NCBI GenBank assembly: GCA_029204225.1
Contig: CM055109.1
Coordinates: 566,958 to 630,957, forward strand
Direction: 5' to 3'
Length of the DNA stretch: 64,000 nt
From: Diphasiastrum complanatum
Lineage: Eukaryota > Streptophyta > Lycopodiopsida > Lycopodiales > Lycopodiaceae
In this document: positions 10,465 through 20,889 of the stretch, one piece after another
Layout: the number at the start of each line of letters is the position of its first letter
How positions within the stretch are numbered: position 1 is the first letter of the stretch
Notes under the pieces: model-generated
What the model saw: the letters and a program-made list of their open reading frames with translations, nothing else
Database searches by the model: none
What the model was told of the DNA's origin: nothing
Program-made: the position numbers and the translations under genes

Positions 10465-12105
10465 AATCTGAATTCTTGAATGCCTTGACCTTCAAACTTA
10501 GTTCTATACAGAATCTTTTGTGCATTTCCAAACTTAATGCTTTGGTAAAAATATCTGCTATCATATCTTGTGTTCTACAGTACTGCAATCTGACCTCTTC
10601 GTTGAGAACTTTGCTTCTGACGAAATGATACTTCAGTTCAATGTGCTTACTCCTAGAATAAAATCTAGAGTTGGCTGATAAAGCAATGGCACTTTGATTA
10701 TCACAAAATAATGTCATCGGAGCATATTGATTCAGACCGATATATGAGAGTAAGTTCCTCAACCAAATTGCTTCCTTTGTAGCTTGAGAGGCTGCGATAT
10801 ACTCTTATTCAGTGGAAGATAGATCTATTGAAGATTGCTTGCGACTGTTCCAGGAAACTGGACCATTGTTGAGGAAGAATGTAAATCCGAAAGTGGATTT
10901 ACGAGTGTCTACATCTCCTGCCCAACTCGCATCCATGTAACCACTGAGTAAATTGAACTTGTCGATGCCAACTGCTCCATAACAAATGCAAAAGTCCATA
11001 TTAGCTCGAAGATATCTCATGACTCTGATAAGAGCCTTCCAATGTGTTATGCCAGGATTATTCATAAACTGACTGAGAGAGCTGACTGCAAAAGCTATGT
11101 CTGGCCTGGTACAGATCATGGCGTACATAAGAGATCCTATAATAGAATGGTAAGGATACTCACGCATTTGCTACTTCTCATAAATTGTTTGGGGACACTG
11201 GTCGTTTGACAATTTGAAACCTGGTTTCATTGGTGAGAGAGCTAACTTGCAATTAATCAGATTATATCTGATTAACATGTTGTAGATGTACCTCTGTTGT
11301 GTAATGTAGACCAACTTTTGTTTTATGTCTCTGTGGATTTGTATACCAAGGCATAAATGAGCTTCGCCCAGATCGGTCATGTCGAATTCAGAAGATAGCA
11401 TTGTCCTGGCCTCTTTTATTAGATCGGTACTGTTGCTAAAAAGCAATGTATCATCCACGTATAAAGTGATAATGATAAAAGATTGTTGCACTGCTTTGAA
11501 GTAAACATTTGAATATGAAGAGCTTGGTGTATAGCTGTGATCAATAGGAAAAGTATTGATCCTTTGAAACCATGCTCGAGCAGATTGCTTCAAGCCATAA
11601 AGTGCCTTATGGAGTTTACACACATGATTGTGTTTACCCTCGATAATATAACCTTCGAGTTGCACCATGTAAATGTCTTCTTCGATAACTCCATTGAGAT
11701 ATGTTGTCTATACATCCATTTGATGTATTTCTAAATCTGCTACAGCGGCAAATGATAGCAAAAGTCGAAGAGAAGAATGCTTGACTACTAGACTGAAGGT
11801 CTCAGTGTAATCGACGTTGTATACCTGAGAAAATCCTCTGGTGACAAGTCGTGCCTTTCTCTGTTGATGCTTCCATCTACATTGTACTTGACTTTGAAAA
11901 TCCATTTGCAATCAACTACGTTTCTGCTAGCAGAGAATTCGACAATTATCCATGTCTGGTTCTTGATAAGAGATGAATACTCTTTATCCATAGCTTCTTT
12001 CCAGAGATTTGAATCAGGCTGACTGAGTGCCTCTTGGACAAACGTCGGTTCCTGAACAAGGTAGGCTGCAGACTCGTCGATATGCCGGTTAGGTGGTTTG
12101 CTTGC
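10463..12105 (-). pseudogene. copia C reverse transcriptase and RNase H (broken)
   Basis: Minus strand. After AAYLVQEPTFVQEALSQPDS near 12,040 comes RT: KNQTWIIVEF, NVVDCKWIFKVKYNVDGSIN, a frameshift near 11,850, RGFSQVYNVDYTETFSLVV, EIHQMDV, KLHKALYGLKQSARAWFQRI, FIIITLYVDDTLLFS (catalytic YVDD) and YCL-type GIQIHRD. RNase H follows: HSIIGSLMYAMICTRPDIAF, LLSGYMDASWAGD, GPVSWNSRKQSSIDLSSTE, then LFCDNQSAIALSANSRFYSR, SKHIELKYHFVR and FTKALS, ending at the purine tract. Stops and frameshifts near 11,170, 10,805 and 11,708 divide the frame. The 70-bp scrap at 20,815-20,884 is close to its RGFSQVYN region. Confidence 0.85.
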
Positions 12106-12479
12106 ATTAGAGGAGTTCTAAATCCAAAAAAGACCCTTTGAAAAGATTCTTTTTATATTTTCTCTCAATTTTTTCTTACACATGGACCAATCAAAACACT
12201 CAAATTTGAAATCTACGTAACGTAACTTTTTGAGTCCACATTTTGATTCCACATTAAAAATGACATAACTTTTTAGTAGTAAGTCCAAATTTAGCGAAGT
12301 TTGGTGCATTGGAAAGCGCTCGACAAGGGCTTTCCAATGATATGCTAGATGATATACTTCCGAGCTATGATTAAAAAGTTATGGCAAGTCAAAAGTATTA
12401 GTGCTATAATATTTTAATAATATAAACTACATCTTGCACGAATTCTTAAAGGGTCTTTTTGGAGCTCAAAACTCCCCTA
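12106..12479. mobile_element. Inverted-repeat (MITE-like) DNA element inserted in copia C
   Basis: About 374 bp flanked by imperfect inverted repeats of about 35 bp. The left arm starts ATTAGAGGAGTTCT and contains CCAAAAAAGACCCTTT. The right arm, complemented, starts ATTAGGGGAGTTTT and contains CCAAAAAGACCCTTT. It separates copia C's integrase C-terminus (ending RRSSRV) from the KPPNRHIDESAAYLVQ segment that normally follows directly, so the copia frame marks it as an insertion. Short internal frames are not coding. The superfamily is undetermined and no clear target duplication is visible. Confidence 0.7.
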
Positions 12480-12480
12480 A

Positions 12481-13165
12481 TACTCTTGAAGATCTTCTGG
12501 GTAATAGAGGAAGTTGATCATTTCCATCATACTGTAGTTGCTGAACTGCATCATCTTTTGATTCGCCGTTGATTTGTTGTTCGTCAAAAGTAGAAGAGCT
12601 TGGACCTTCAATGGGAATAGTCGACCGAGGAACTAGAAAGTTCAATGTGTCGGATGAAACCGAAGAGTCAACTATGTGGGCTTTGCCTTTTCCCTTGATG
12701 TCTTGAAACTGATCTTCAATGAAGATGACATTCCGACTAGTGAATATCTTCGACTCGATGAGATCGAACAACTTGTAGGCTTGATCTAAAGTAGTGTAAT
12801 TGATGAAAATACATTTGATACTCTGGAAGTCGAGCTTCTTCCTGAGATCACGAGGTATCTGCGCAAAAGCAGTACATCCAAAAACTTGTAAGTTTGATAA
12901 AGAAGGTTTGGTACCTGTCCAAACTTCAAATGGTGTTTTGTTTGAGAGACCTTTAGTAGGAGTGCTTTCCAAAGATACAGCTATGACAAACAGGGAGATC
13001 GACCTTACCAAAAGCATAGTTGAGATCAAGAACCATGGATTGTCTGGACATGTTCAAAACAGATGTATAATTCAAGTGTCCTAAGCGATGATGCCATAGT
13101 AATGCTTTATTGACTAGAACAGAGGTTTTCAAGACTTGACTAGACTCAGAATAACAATGTACCAA
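12481..13165 (-). pseudogene. copia C integrase (internally deleted)
   Basis: GAG-pre-integrase at 13,165-12,960 (WHHRLGHLNYTSVLNM, CHSCIFGKHSY) runs almost directly into the integrase C-terminus at 12,960-12,481 (KTPFEVWTGTKPSLSNLQVF, PRDLRKKLDFQSIKCIFINY). The catalytic core with its D, D and E residues is missing, a deletion of several hundred bp near 12,970. It ends at RRSSRV beside the MITE-like element. Confidence 0.8.
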
Positions 13166-13850
13166 TCTATATAAGTAACCTTGTCTCTTGCCGAGTGCAA
13201 GGATCTATTACTCCTATCAATAATTTTGCATTGATCATATTTGAATTCTACCTTATGACCTAAATCTGTAATTCTACTTACTGATAACAGATTTGTAGAG
13301 AGTTTAGGAACATATAAGACCTTTGATAGTAGTTTGAATTGATCATGCTGGAATCGCAATCTTACAGTACCTTCACCTTCAATAGTGTGAGTACTATTGT
13401 CACCAAGATGAACAAATTTCTTCGTGCTGTAAGGCATGTAGGAGTTGAAATCTCACATTGATTGGTCATGTGTTGAGTTGCTCCAGAATCAAGAAACCAT
13501 GAATTATCCAAAAATGCGCTTTGGTCTTTGACCATGAATGTGCCTTCGTCCACTTCAACTTGGGGAGATGATGAAACTGTGTTTGCTTGTTGATCAGGTT
13601 GCTTGGCTGCATTCTTCGCTTGGAGAATTCGACAATCCTTGATCTCATGGTTATTGCGCTTACAATACCTGCAAAACGTCTTCTTCTTCGACTGTGGATA
13701 CGATGATTGTACTTGACTTTGAGTCAGCTTCTGATTCATTGCAGCCTTCTTGGAGCTTTTCTGCTTCTGTCGCTTCTGGATAATCAAATTGCTCAAACCC
13801 CTGATTTGAAACTATAACATATTCAACCCCCAGCGTTCGCTTTTGCACAG
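13129..13850 (-). pseudogene. copia C gag zinc knuckle and protease
   Basis: Minus strand. A basic linker is followed by an intact CCHC knuckle (CRYCKRNNHEIKDC, near 13,665) and protease with the canonical active site (NSWFLDSGATQHMTNQ, near 13,490). After a frameshift near 13,440 come FVHLGDNSTHTIEGEGTVRL and VLYVPKLSTNLLSVSRITDL. Compare copia B, where both the His of the knuckle and the DSG of PR are gone. The N-terminal Gag and 5' LTR are missing: similarity stops near 13,850. Confidence 0.8.
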
Positions 13851-14053
13851 AACCAATGCTCTACTTTAACTCTAAAAGCATTAATTTCCTTGAGTGAGTT
13901 ATCAAAGCGTTGTTTCCTTTGCGTTTGAACTTTGTCTGTTTCTATCAGCGACAGTCTGCTATCTTCCTCCAATTGGTCTAATGCAATCAGCTGCTCTGCT
14001 AACTCTTCGCCGTTAGATAGGTTCCATTGGCAAAAGAAAGTGTTCAGCCACAC
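13851..14053 (-). pseudogene. Possible gypsy integrase C-terminal scrap
   Basis: The minus-strand frame reads NGEELAEQLIALDQLEEDSR, then a Gln/Lys-rich stretch with KQRFDNSLKE and INAFRVKV. The spacing of 'L..L', 'R...' and 'FRVKV' resembles the segment before the GDLVL motif of Ty3/gypsy integrases. No catalytic residues and no flanking gypsy sequence. Weak. Confidence 0.3.
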
Positions 14054-14277
14054 AAAAACGCGGAATTCTCCAGAAGAGCCATCTCCAAGGCAACCGAACT
14101 CACAAAATCTTTCTCTTCCTCACAAAACTTGCAGCTCTCTGCTCCACTCAGATTCTTTCCAAAAAAAGTTTAGTAACATGCTGCTTTCGCTCTGCTTCAT
14201 GATTCATGAAAGCACTATTCAGATTTCTCTAGCCGTTGCTACACTGCCCCAAGAAAAGCTGTACGCTGCATACTTCA

Positions 14278-14344
14278 GAAAGAAGTTTGATCAGTACCAA
14301 TTTTTTTTTTTTTTGAATATGGTAATGATCAAACTTCTTTCTTG
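14278..14344. repeat. Hairpin with poly(T) loop
   Basis: AGAAAGAAGTTTGATCA at 14,279-14,295 is matched by its reverse complement at 14,326-14,342, with further pairing inside (GTACC with GGTAA). The loop is mainly 15 T residues. It lies just left of the segmental duplication. Confidence 0.6.
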
Positions 14345-14784
14345 CTACATCGCCCCAGAGAAATCTCAAGGAGATTATAACCCTAGAAAGTGGAAAAATG
14401 TGGTCCATAAATAATTCACTCTAATCCAAGGAGTCTCCTTTCCTAGGATCATTCTTTACATTGTTAAAAAATCTTTTTAGCGACCTTTGCACTAAGATTA
14501 AGGCTTGTTTGTTTATGGCTAGGCTTAACATATCGGTCATAAATAAAAAAGGTCTTTATTTTAATATATTGGAGCTCTAGTCTTTGATTAGTTGAAAGAC
14601 TCAAGAATGGTAATTACTATATTAACTATTGCATATTTTCTCTTGGATATTCTATATGGAGTTGATTGGTTGGATTCTAACTCCTCACCTAGAGGAGGGG
14701 AAAGGAGACTTCTATCAACACCCACTTATTGAGAGGACCACTGGGATTATTTTTGCAATGATATTTGATAAGATCAATTATATT

Positions 14785-16478
14785 TCTTTTTGAAAACTTA
14801 AGAGCCCTATCATATATTCACAAATATACAAATACAAAAAACAACATCAAGGTCGAGTCAGTCATAAGTCCAAATGACCACTTACAAAGCCGAAAGACTA
14901 ACATGATAGCATACCACACAGGGCAACAGTCTTAAAACTAACTTAAGTTGTACATAGGAAAAACATAGTCAGCCTAATACAAGCCGTCGCCGATAGGGAT
15001 GGCGGGCCCCCCTCAAACACCTGCTGGTTCCTTGCCGTCCAAATCTTTCACAAAACAACCAGTCTGCACACATGCCAGAAAATGAAAGTAGAAGAATCTG
15101 TTAGAAGAGAGTCTCCAAGGAGGATGGTGTGAATATCTAGAGGAAATGTGAGACCCCAACGAGAAAAAATGTGAGCCAGCTCCATCCAAAGGTGCCGATG
15201 ACATTGAAAGAACAAGTGCTCCATCGTTTCTTCAGCCAGCTGGCAAAGTGGACAAAGGCGATCATTGAGGAAAGGCCACTTAAAAAGCAAGGGTAAGGAT
15301 TTAGTGAGAATATGGTAAGCAAGGTACCTGAGCCTTCCAACAGGAAGGGAGCAGGTGGTTTTAAGGCGACAGCGCCAAACAGACAACGAATGAGAGGCCG
15401 ACCAAAGGCGATTGAGATAATCTAGGAAAAGAGATGGGAATTGTCGACGTTGCAGGGAGGAATAATCGAAAAGAGAACAGGCAAGGGGGGGGTCCCAGCC
15501 TGAAAGGTCAAAGGGGGGGACAAGAGTGACATGAAGCGGAATAGCACAGGAGGAGGCCAGGAAGAGAAGTCGACGTTCACCAGAGGAGAGGGCGGAAGAG
15601 GGCAGAAGCTGACAAGGAGGGACATGGACCAACTGACCAAGGGAGGGCTTTAGCTACCAAGGAAAGGGAAAGACGGGGGTGGGAACAGAAAAGAGGTTGA
15701 GCATTTACCGGAAAGAGAGAAGAAGTCCAAATGGATTTAGCGGAAGGGAGAGTAGAGACATCACGCCAAGAAAGAAAGGTACGGAAATCAAGGAACAAAC
15801 GAGCCAGGTTTGTCAAAACAAAATGTCCTTTAAAACGGAACGAACAGCCAAAAGAAACGATTTGGATAAAACTGGAGGAACGTTGAAGCAAAGGAGGCAT
15901 GACATCAGAAGAGGCCATAAAGGAGAGAAGAAAGGCATGCCAATGATGAGAGGGCAGAGCAAGGGAAGACAATCGACGAAGTATCAAAGAGCGGTTTTTA
16001 AGGGAAGGGTCAGGAATACCGAGGCCTCCATCCTTGGTAGAGGCCGAACAAACAGACCAAGGATGAAGAGAACGCTTCCCAGCCCAAAGGAAACAACGAA
16101 GAGCTTTAGCAAGTAAATCATGCAAAGAATGGGTAGCAACAAAGAGGTAAGAGAAGAAGATTGGAAGGATAGAGAGGATGTGGCGGACAACCAAAACCCG
16201 AGAGGGAAAAGACATAAAGCGAGTCCCAAGAGCGAAGGAACCACTGAGAGCATTGGGCGGAGGACAAATGAATACAAAAAGGAATGCCCAGCAGGCGAGT
16301 CATGACAGAGCCATGGGGGACAATCCGGAAACCCAGAGAGGAGACCCAAGAGGGAACAGAGGTGTGGATAACATGAAGCTCAGACTTCCGATAACTCAAA
16401 AGGGAGGAGGAGCAATAACAAAACTCATCAAAGAGGGAAAGGAGATGAATAACATGAGGCTCGGAGAGGAGGGATTTA
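14785..16478 (-). mobile_element. 5'-truncated LINE (RT tail and zf-RVT domain)
   Basis: Minus strand, in several frames: FPSRVLVVRHILSILPIFFS, LRCFLWAGK, KDGGLGIPDPSLKNRSLILR (16,130-15,960), then LPVGRLRYLAYHILTKSLPL, NDRLCPLCQLAEETMEHLFF (15,280-15,190; the zinc-binding RVT domain with C-x2-C and a later H and C) and a last block KIWTARNQQVFEGG near 15,030. A TGG to TGA change sits at 15,048-15,050. It is absent from the duplicate: the partner is continuous across 57,331-57,345. This is therefore a post-duplication insertion. The low-coordinate end has an A-rich minus-strand tail. Confidence 0.8.
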
Positions 16479-16795
16479 CGCATAATATATATAATCACGC
16501 TACTTTTAATACATGTAAGCCTTGCCAAGATTGGAGCAACACGTTTCTAGAGCCACTAGGATTCACACGTCTTTGTTTAGGAAATGAGCACTTTTACTCA
16601 ATTCGGCTATTTGATAGGATCGAGAATATTCGTTTTTTTTAAGTCTGAGACTTCTAGTTATTTATACTATTTTTGCTTGAATTTGCACCCTTATATAGGG
16701 AACAATGCTATAGTGTTCCTTGTGCCTAGTTGCAATTCTGTGGCAGTAGCGATTTGAATGAACCCAAGGACGTCAACACCCTTACTAATCCCCTT

Positions 16796-16980
16796 CTTTT
16801 TTTTTGTATACAGAGTTACGCCACTAGTGGGTTATACACGACATTTACAGCCTGGCAACACCAAATGAGGAGTAAGCTCCTAAGATGTCATTACGCAGCG
16901 GCTGGGATTTGAGCTTGCGCCTTGCCGGTCGCAATCAACCACTTTACCCAAGCACCGCGCTGGGATGGACCCCTTTTTTT
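16796..16980 (-). mobile_element. tRNA-derived SINE, post-duplication insertion
   Basis: Absent from the duplicate at 57,660. On the minus strand it has an A-box-like TTGGGTAAAGTGG (16,939-16,951) and a B-box-like GCTCAAATCCC (16,903-16,913), and ends in a run of A (T on +, 16,797-16,805). CCCCTT followed by T-rich sequence occurs at both edges, matching the single CCCCTTTCTTT of the empty site, so a target duplication is likely. Confidence 0.65.
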
Positions 16981-17632
16981 TAGTATACTAGAAAGTATTC
17001 TCCCTCAGCAACTATTATCTGGCTGGCATCTAAAGCTGTGCCTTTTTCATCCTCCGGCGAAATTTTGCCATTTCAAAGTGTTCTGGGAAATTAAAAAAAG
17101 GTGAATACAAGTACATTTCATTCCGTTAGGTGTACAAAATATGTTTCGTGCACCATACGGCATGACTGATGGATAGGAAGAAGACGGAATTTTTCTTTTG
17201 GAAAGTAAAGATGAATAAAAACGAATGAAATTTCTTTCCCCTTTTAGTGACTCCTCTGACTACCTTGTGCGGCCAGAACTCTTACGTGAATAAAGAGAAA
17301 TGGTAAGGTCGTAATACAAAACATAGAATTTGGTTGTTTTTTGAAACTTACTCAATTTTGTTATTCTAAGCACCTGAAGCCATAAGATCTACATATTTTC
17401 CAGTTTGATCAGCTCGGCAGGCTAAATAGGTCTATCTTGGGCTTCAAATGTATTAATTTTCTCCAAAGTGCTTATCTTTGAATTCAAAGTAGAAATTATT
17501 TTTCTCAGCAACTATTTGGAAATAAAACTTCTGCCAGTCATCAAAAGGGTAGCCCTATTTTTGTCAGAGATGCACCTTTATAAAATCGAATCATCAAAAT
17601 ACGGAAACTCAATGTCATTATGTGTATCACAG

Positions 17633-18230
17633 GTCAAAAGCATCAAAGAATTCGGAATAGGTGCAAGCCCTGTCATGATTTCTCCTCGTTTAGTTGGGGA
17701 TACAACAGCAAAGCTCAATGCTGAACCGACTCAAAGTTCAAATACTCAAAATGCTGGGTCCAATGATGTAAAGAATGGAGCAGATGCTTTATCAGCAGAT
17801 AATGCAAGTGGCAGCGGAAGTGAGCAGGTAACTGAGGATGACCCTGGAGTGTATGTAACTGTGAAAGTACTACCAGGAGGCAGCAAGGTGTTGAAGCGCG
17901 TGAGATTCAGGTAAGATGCCTTAAGTATTCGTTATTAGTTACGTTGACATTCATGTCTTGTCATTTTGCATGTGGACATGTTATGATTTGATGGCCAATA
18001 CTTCTTGAGGGACAGTCTGAAATTCATGGGCACATGTAAGGACCTGATGTTTGCAATGGATCGAATACCATTTGTTGACGTCTTTGATCTAACTGCTTGA
18101 ACGTAAATGTTGCAGCCGTGATAGATTCAATGAGCTCCAGGCAAAACTGTGGTGGGACAAAAACAGGTTTCGAATTCATGAGCAATATGTTAGGGAGCCA
18201 ACACGAGGTACATCATTCAGAAGCATGTGA
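17633..18230 (+). pseudogene. Partial BRX-family gene copy: last two exons only (second BRX domain)
   Basis: It duplicates exons 4 and 5 of the complete gene at 55,490-59,895. Exon 4' is 17,633-17,910, after an AG acceptor and before GTAAGA. Exon 5' is 18,116-18,230, ending in TGA. The encoded end reads VKSIKEFGIGASPVMISPRL, a Ser/Asn-rich linker, then a BRX domain (DDPGVYVTVKVLPGGSKVLK, RVRF, SRDRFNELQAKLWWDKNRFR, IHEQYV). Exons 1-3, and with them the N-terminus and first BRX domain, are absent: homology jumps from the region equivalent to 58,145 to that equivalent to 59,118. Both exons are free of stops and splice sites are kept, and there is one extra codon (ATG at 17,675). No promoter or start context is evident, so it is probably a dead fragment, though transcription from elsewhere cannot be excluded. 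Confidence 0.85.
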
Positions 18231-19344
18231 TGGGAAGGAAACTTATCGGATAGTTAACTTTGAGGCTTAACAAGAAGCAAGCTTATATTTCGTAAGAGGC
18301 TGTTATGATATTGCCTTGTTAGCTCCTACCTTCATATTAATGGTAAATGGTTTTTTGGATTTTGTGGTTGTTAGCGCCTTGAAGTTACTTGCACATGTAG
18401 AAAAGACTGCTAGGCCTGGATTTGTCATCTAGAAAGACCAGACAGATATCTGCGGAAAATTTCTTTTTTCAAACCTTGCTGTTCACAGTTATTACGTGGA
18501 GTGTTATATTATTTTTGAAATGAAGCGTGAGCGATTGATTGTAAAAATATGAGCAGAATGACTTCAATGAAACTATTTGCCTATAAGAGCTGTGATCCAT
18601 TGATTTTCTATGGTATGTAGGTTCCCAAAAGAACCCATAAGATATGGCTTTCACAGTCAGAGCACCACACTTAGAAATGTTGCTAAGCTGTGTACTTGGA
18701 CGGGCATTTTAATTTTAATATTTCTGTATATGTGATGAGAAAATGCTAAAGCTATGTATGATGTGTGATCCGATTTATGTCAAAGAGCTGTGTTTGGAGC
18801 TTTGCTCTCACAACAATAGGAAACTCTTACAAAGGCATATAAAGGCAGTCATCCGTTTGGTAGTTTCCTGCTGTCCTCTCTTTACTGAATTTATGCAGAG
18901 CCACAATCAAGAAAAACCGCTATCCAGATGGGTTGGCTAGCCAAAAAAAATCATGACATCAAAGTCTTTGTACAGCACAATGCATATACTTATTTTTTTT
19001 ATTGGATAAAAGTGTGTTCATAACATCTATACGAGATATTCTTATTTTGAAATTAAGATTGCAAATAATTCACTTGGACTACAGCTTGTGACAATGATAC
19101 AAACTTGATTGGCATTAAAGCAGCAGTCATAAACACGGCAAAGTGGAACAAGAGTACTCATTTTGAAGGTAAACATAAGCTGCGGTGTGTTTTGGTCTCT
19201 AAAACATTGATCTCTAAAGAAAGCACATTGTTTTATGATAATAGATTTCCACGGTGTTGCTGCCTGAATGTCCTGAAAGAAATAAGTATTATGCATATCT
19301 ATTGTGTGCTAGACGTTACAAAGTTGGCATGTAGAATCATATAA

Positions 19345-19700
19345 TGTAATGGATACATTATGAATATTATGCCCAATTTTCAAACAAATTAAAAAGCAGA
19401 AAATATGTGTTTTTTTCAAAGGCAGGTTCTACAATTTTTTTTCTGTCTGTCCGTATGGCGTCAGTACGACTGCCATGTGGCGTATTTGTAGTGGTTAGTC
19501 AAAGCCAAACTGCCTATTATGCTTCCTAATGTACCTGTGAAAAATTTCGAGGTATTCATTATGCAATGGAAGGCGCCCCGGGCACAGGCCATTCTGCCCG
19601 GTTCGGCTTTCCAAACAAATTTAGGCTCGACCGGGCCTCACCCAAATTTTTCTGGAAATCCTTACCGGGCAGAATGGCCTGTGCCCGGCTCCTTCCACAA
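19345..19700. mobile_element. Insert containing a GC-rich inverted-repeat element (19,565-19,697)
   Basis: The duplicate reads straight through near 61,043 (ATAATGTTAACAAC), so these roughly 350 bp were gained in copy 1, or lost from the other. Inside, two arms of about 33 bp face each other. The left contains CGGGCACAGGCCATTCTGCC (19,579-19,598) and the right its exact complement (19,665-19,684). The element is about 130 bp and markedly GC-richer than its surroundings. Confidence 0.7.
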
Positions 19701-19844
19701 TATGTTAACAACATTTGCTTCAAATAGATAATGAGGTACAACTCCTCCAAACAACGATAGCTTGATATGCACCAAGGCCACTTTGTGTTTTTGCAACGGT
19801 ACTACTTAGAATTAGCATCACCAAGTGTAGTTTTGACACTTTAT

Positions 19845-19955
19845 ATATGTTTGTAGCTTGTGGGCTCCTAGATCTCCTTATTCCATGCGTAGACCAGGAT
19901 TTGAGCCTGCGTCTCCTTTTGCCAGTGGCTCTGATCCCAATTTTGCCCCCTTTTT
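19845..19955 (-). mobile_element. Old tRNA-derived SINE remnant, copy 1
   Basis: Minus strand: an A-box-like GATCAGAGCCACTGGCA, then a B-box-like GGCTCAAATCCTGG followed by TCTACGCATGG. Also present in the duplicate near 61,190-61,290, so it predates the duplication. Confidence 0.5.
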
Positions 19956-20112
19956 GTGTTCATTGCAATTATACAAGATAAGTTAATTTATTTTACAAAT
20001 GTGTGAGTTGATGACATATTCATGAGCTTTGTAAGTGTATCAAATATAGTAGCCAGGGACGTGAATTTCGCATTGTAAGTTGCATATCTTCCCCACAAGT
20101 TTTATAAGATAA

Positions 20113-20577
20113 GGGCCTGGCCCACCTACAAGTTAGCTAAGTGCAAGGTTTGTTAGTGCTAACTTATGACAATTATCTAACTGGCAATTTTGCTGCCCCA
20201 CCTGCATTTATCTGCCTCGGTTACGTTTGTTGTAACTGAGGTGCTACCCCACTTACAAGCTAGCATTTACAAGTTAGTATCGGAGGAGCAACTATGGAGG
20301 GGAGGAGACATGGCGATTGGAGGACAAGAGAGGAAGGCAACTGGACGATTGTGGAGTTTGGATATAACACTGACTGAAGCACAAGTTAGCTTAAGAAGGT
20401 GTTTCACGATAGTTAACACAATAGTTTGCAACATCACAAAATGAACTAGTTCAAGTTAGTGCTAACTAAAATCCATTAACTAACTTGTGTCAGTTAACTC
20501 TAAGTGGGGCAGCACACTTCTCAATTAGCTTCAGTTAGCACTTATTGAAAATCACTAACTTGTAAGTGGGGTAGGCC
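20113..20577. mobile_element. Foldback element with long degenerate inverted repeats, copy 1
   Basis: Left end GGGCCTGGCCCACCTACAAG and complemented right end GGCCTACCCCACTTACAAG begin inverted arms of roughly 130 bp that share TTAGTGCTAACTTA-like and TGCTGCCCCAC words. About 465 bp in all. Present at the equivalent site in the second copy (61,415-61,881). Short open frames within are not coding. Confidence 0.65.
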
Positions 20578-20814
20578 GTTAATCCAATTTTATTCCTACC
20601 TTTAAAATCATTTCTTTGTGCAAGGAAAAAAACACTCTTAACTTCTTACACAAATATAGATTTGTTCTTCGCATCTACCATTGTGGCTCATGCGAGTATG
20701 CCAAATATTTGCCGTGTTTCAAGATATCTCTTACTTTTGCATCTGGAACTTATACCTTTGGTGAGTCATTAAACTCATTATTTTGATAACATGGCAAATG
20801 TAAGATGGTATAGG

Positions 20815-20884
20815 GCAGATGGAAGCATCGACAGAAGAAAAGCCCGACTTGTCGCTAGAGGATTTTCTCAGGTATACAACATCG
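20815..20884 (+). pseudogene. 70-bp scrap of copia reverse transcriptase
   Basis: The reading frame gives ADGSIDRRKARLVARGFSQV, the conserved RT segment 'W.KARLVA.G..Q'. It sits between GGTATAGG and TTCAATGCTC. The duplicate has GGTATAGG-CTACA-TTCAATGCTC (about 62,090-62,110) without it. It is closely similar to the RT of copia C (reverse complement around 11,810-11,880). Confidence 0.8.
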
Positions 20885-20889
20885 TTCAA

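Noticed and set aside
13932-14414. 160-codon plus-strand open frame
   Set aside because: No recognisable domain. It overlaps the minus-strand gypsy-like scrap, the hairpin and the duplication edge.
16900-16955. Possible tRNA gene (A and B boxes on the minus strand)
   Set aside because: I cannot form a full cloverleaf with acceptor stem. The poly(A) end and empty site in the duplicate fit a SINE.
17468-17632. Upstream in-frame ATG extending the partial BRX copy
   Set aside because: The corresponding DNA in the complete gene is intron 3, and the added residues match nothing in the family.
20190-20444. Open frame inside the foldback element, similar in both duplicates
   Set aside because: The two copies are shifted and changed without preserving one frame. 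Similarity is explained by the duplicated element.
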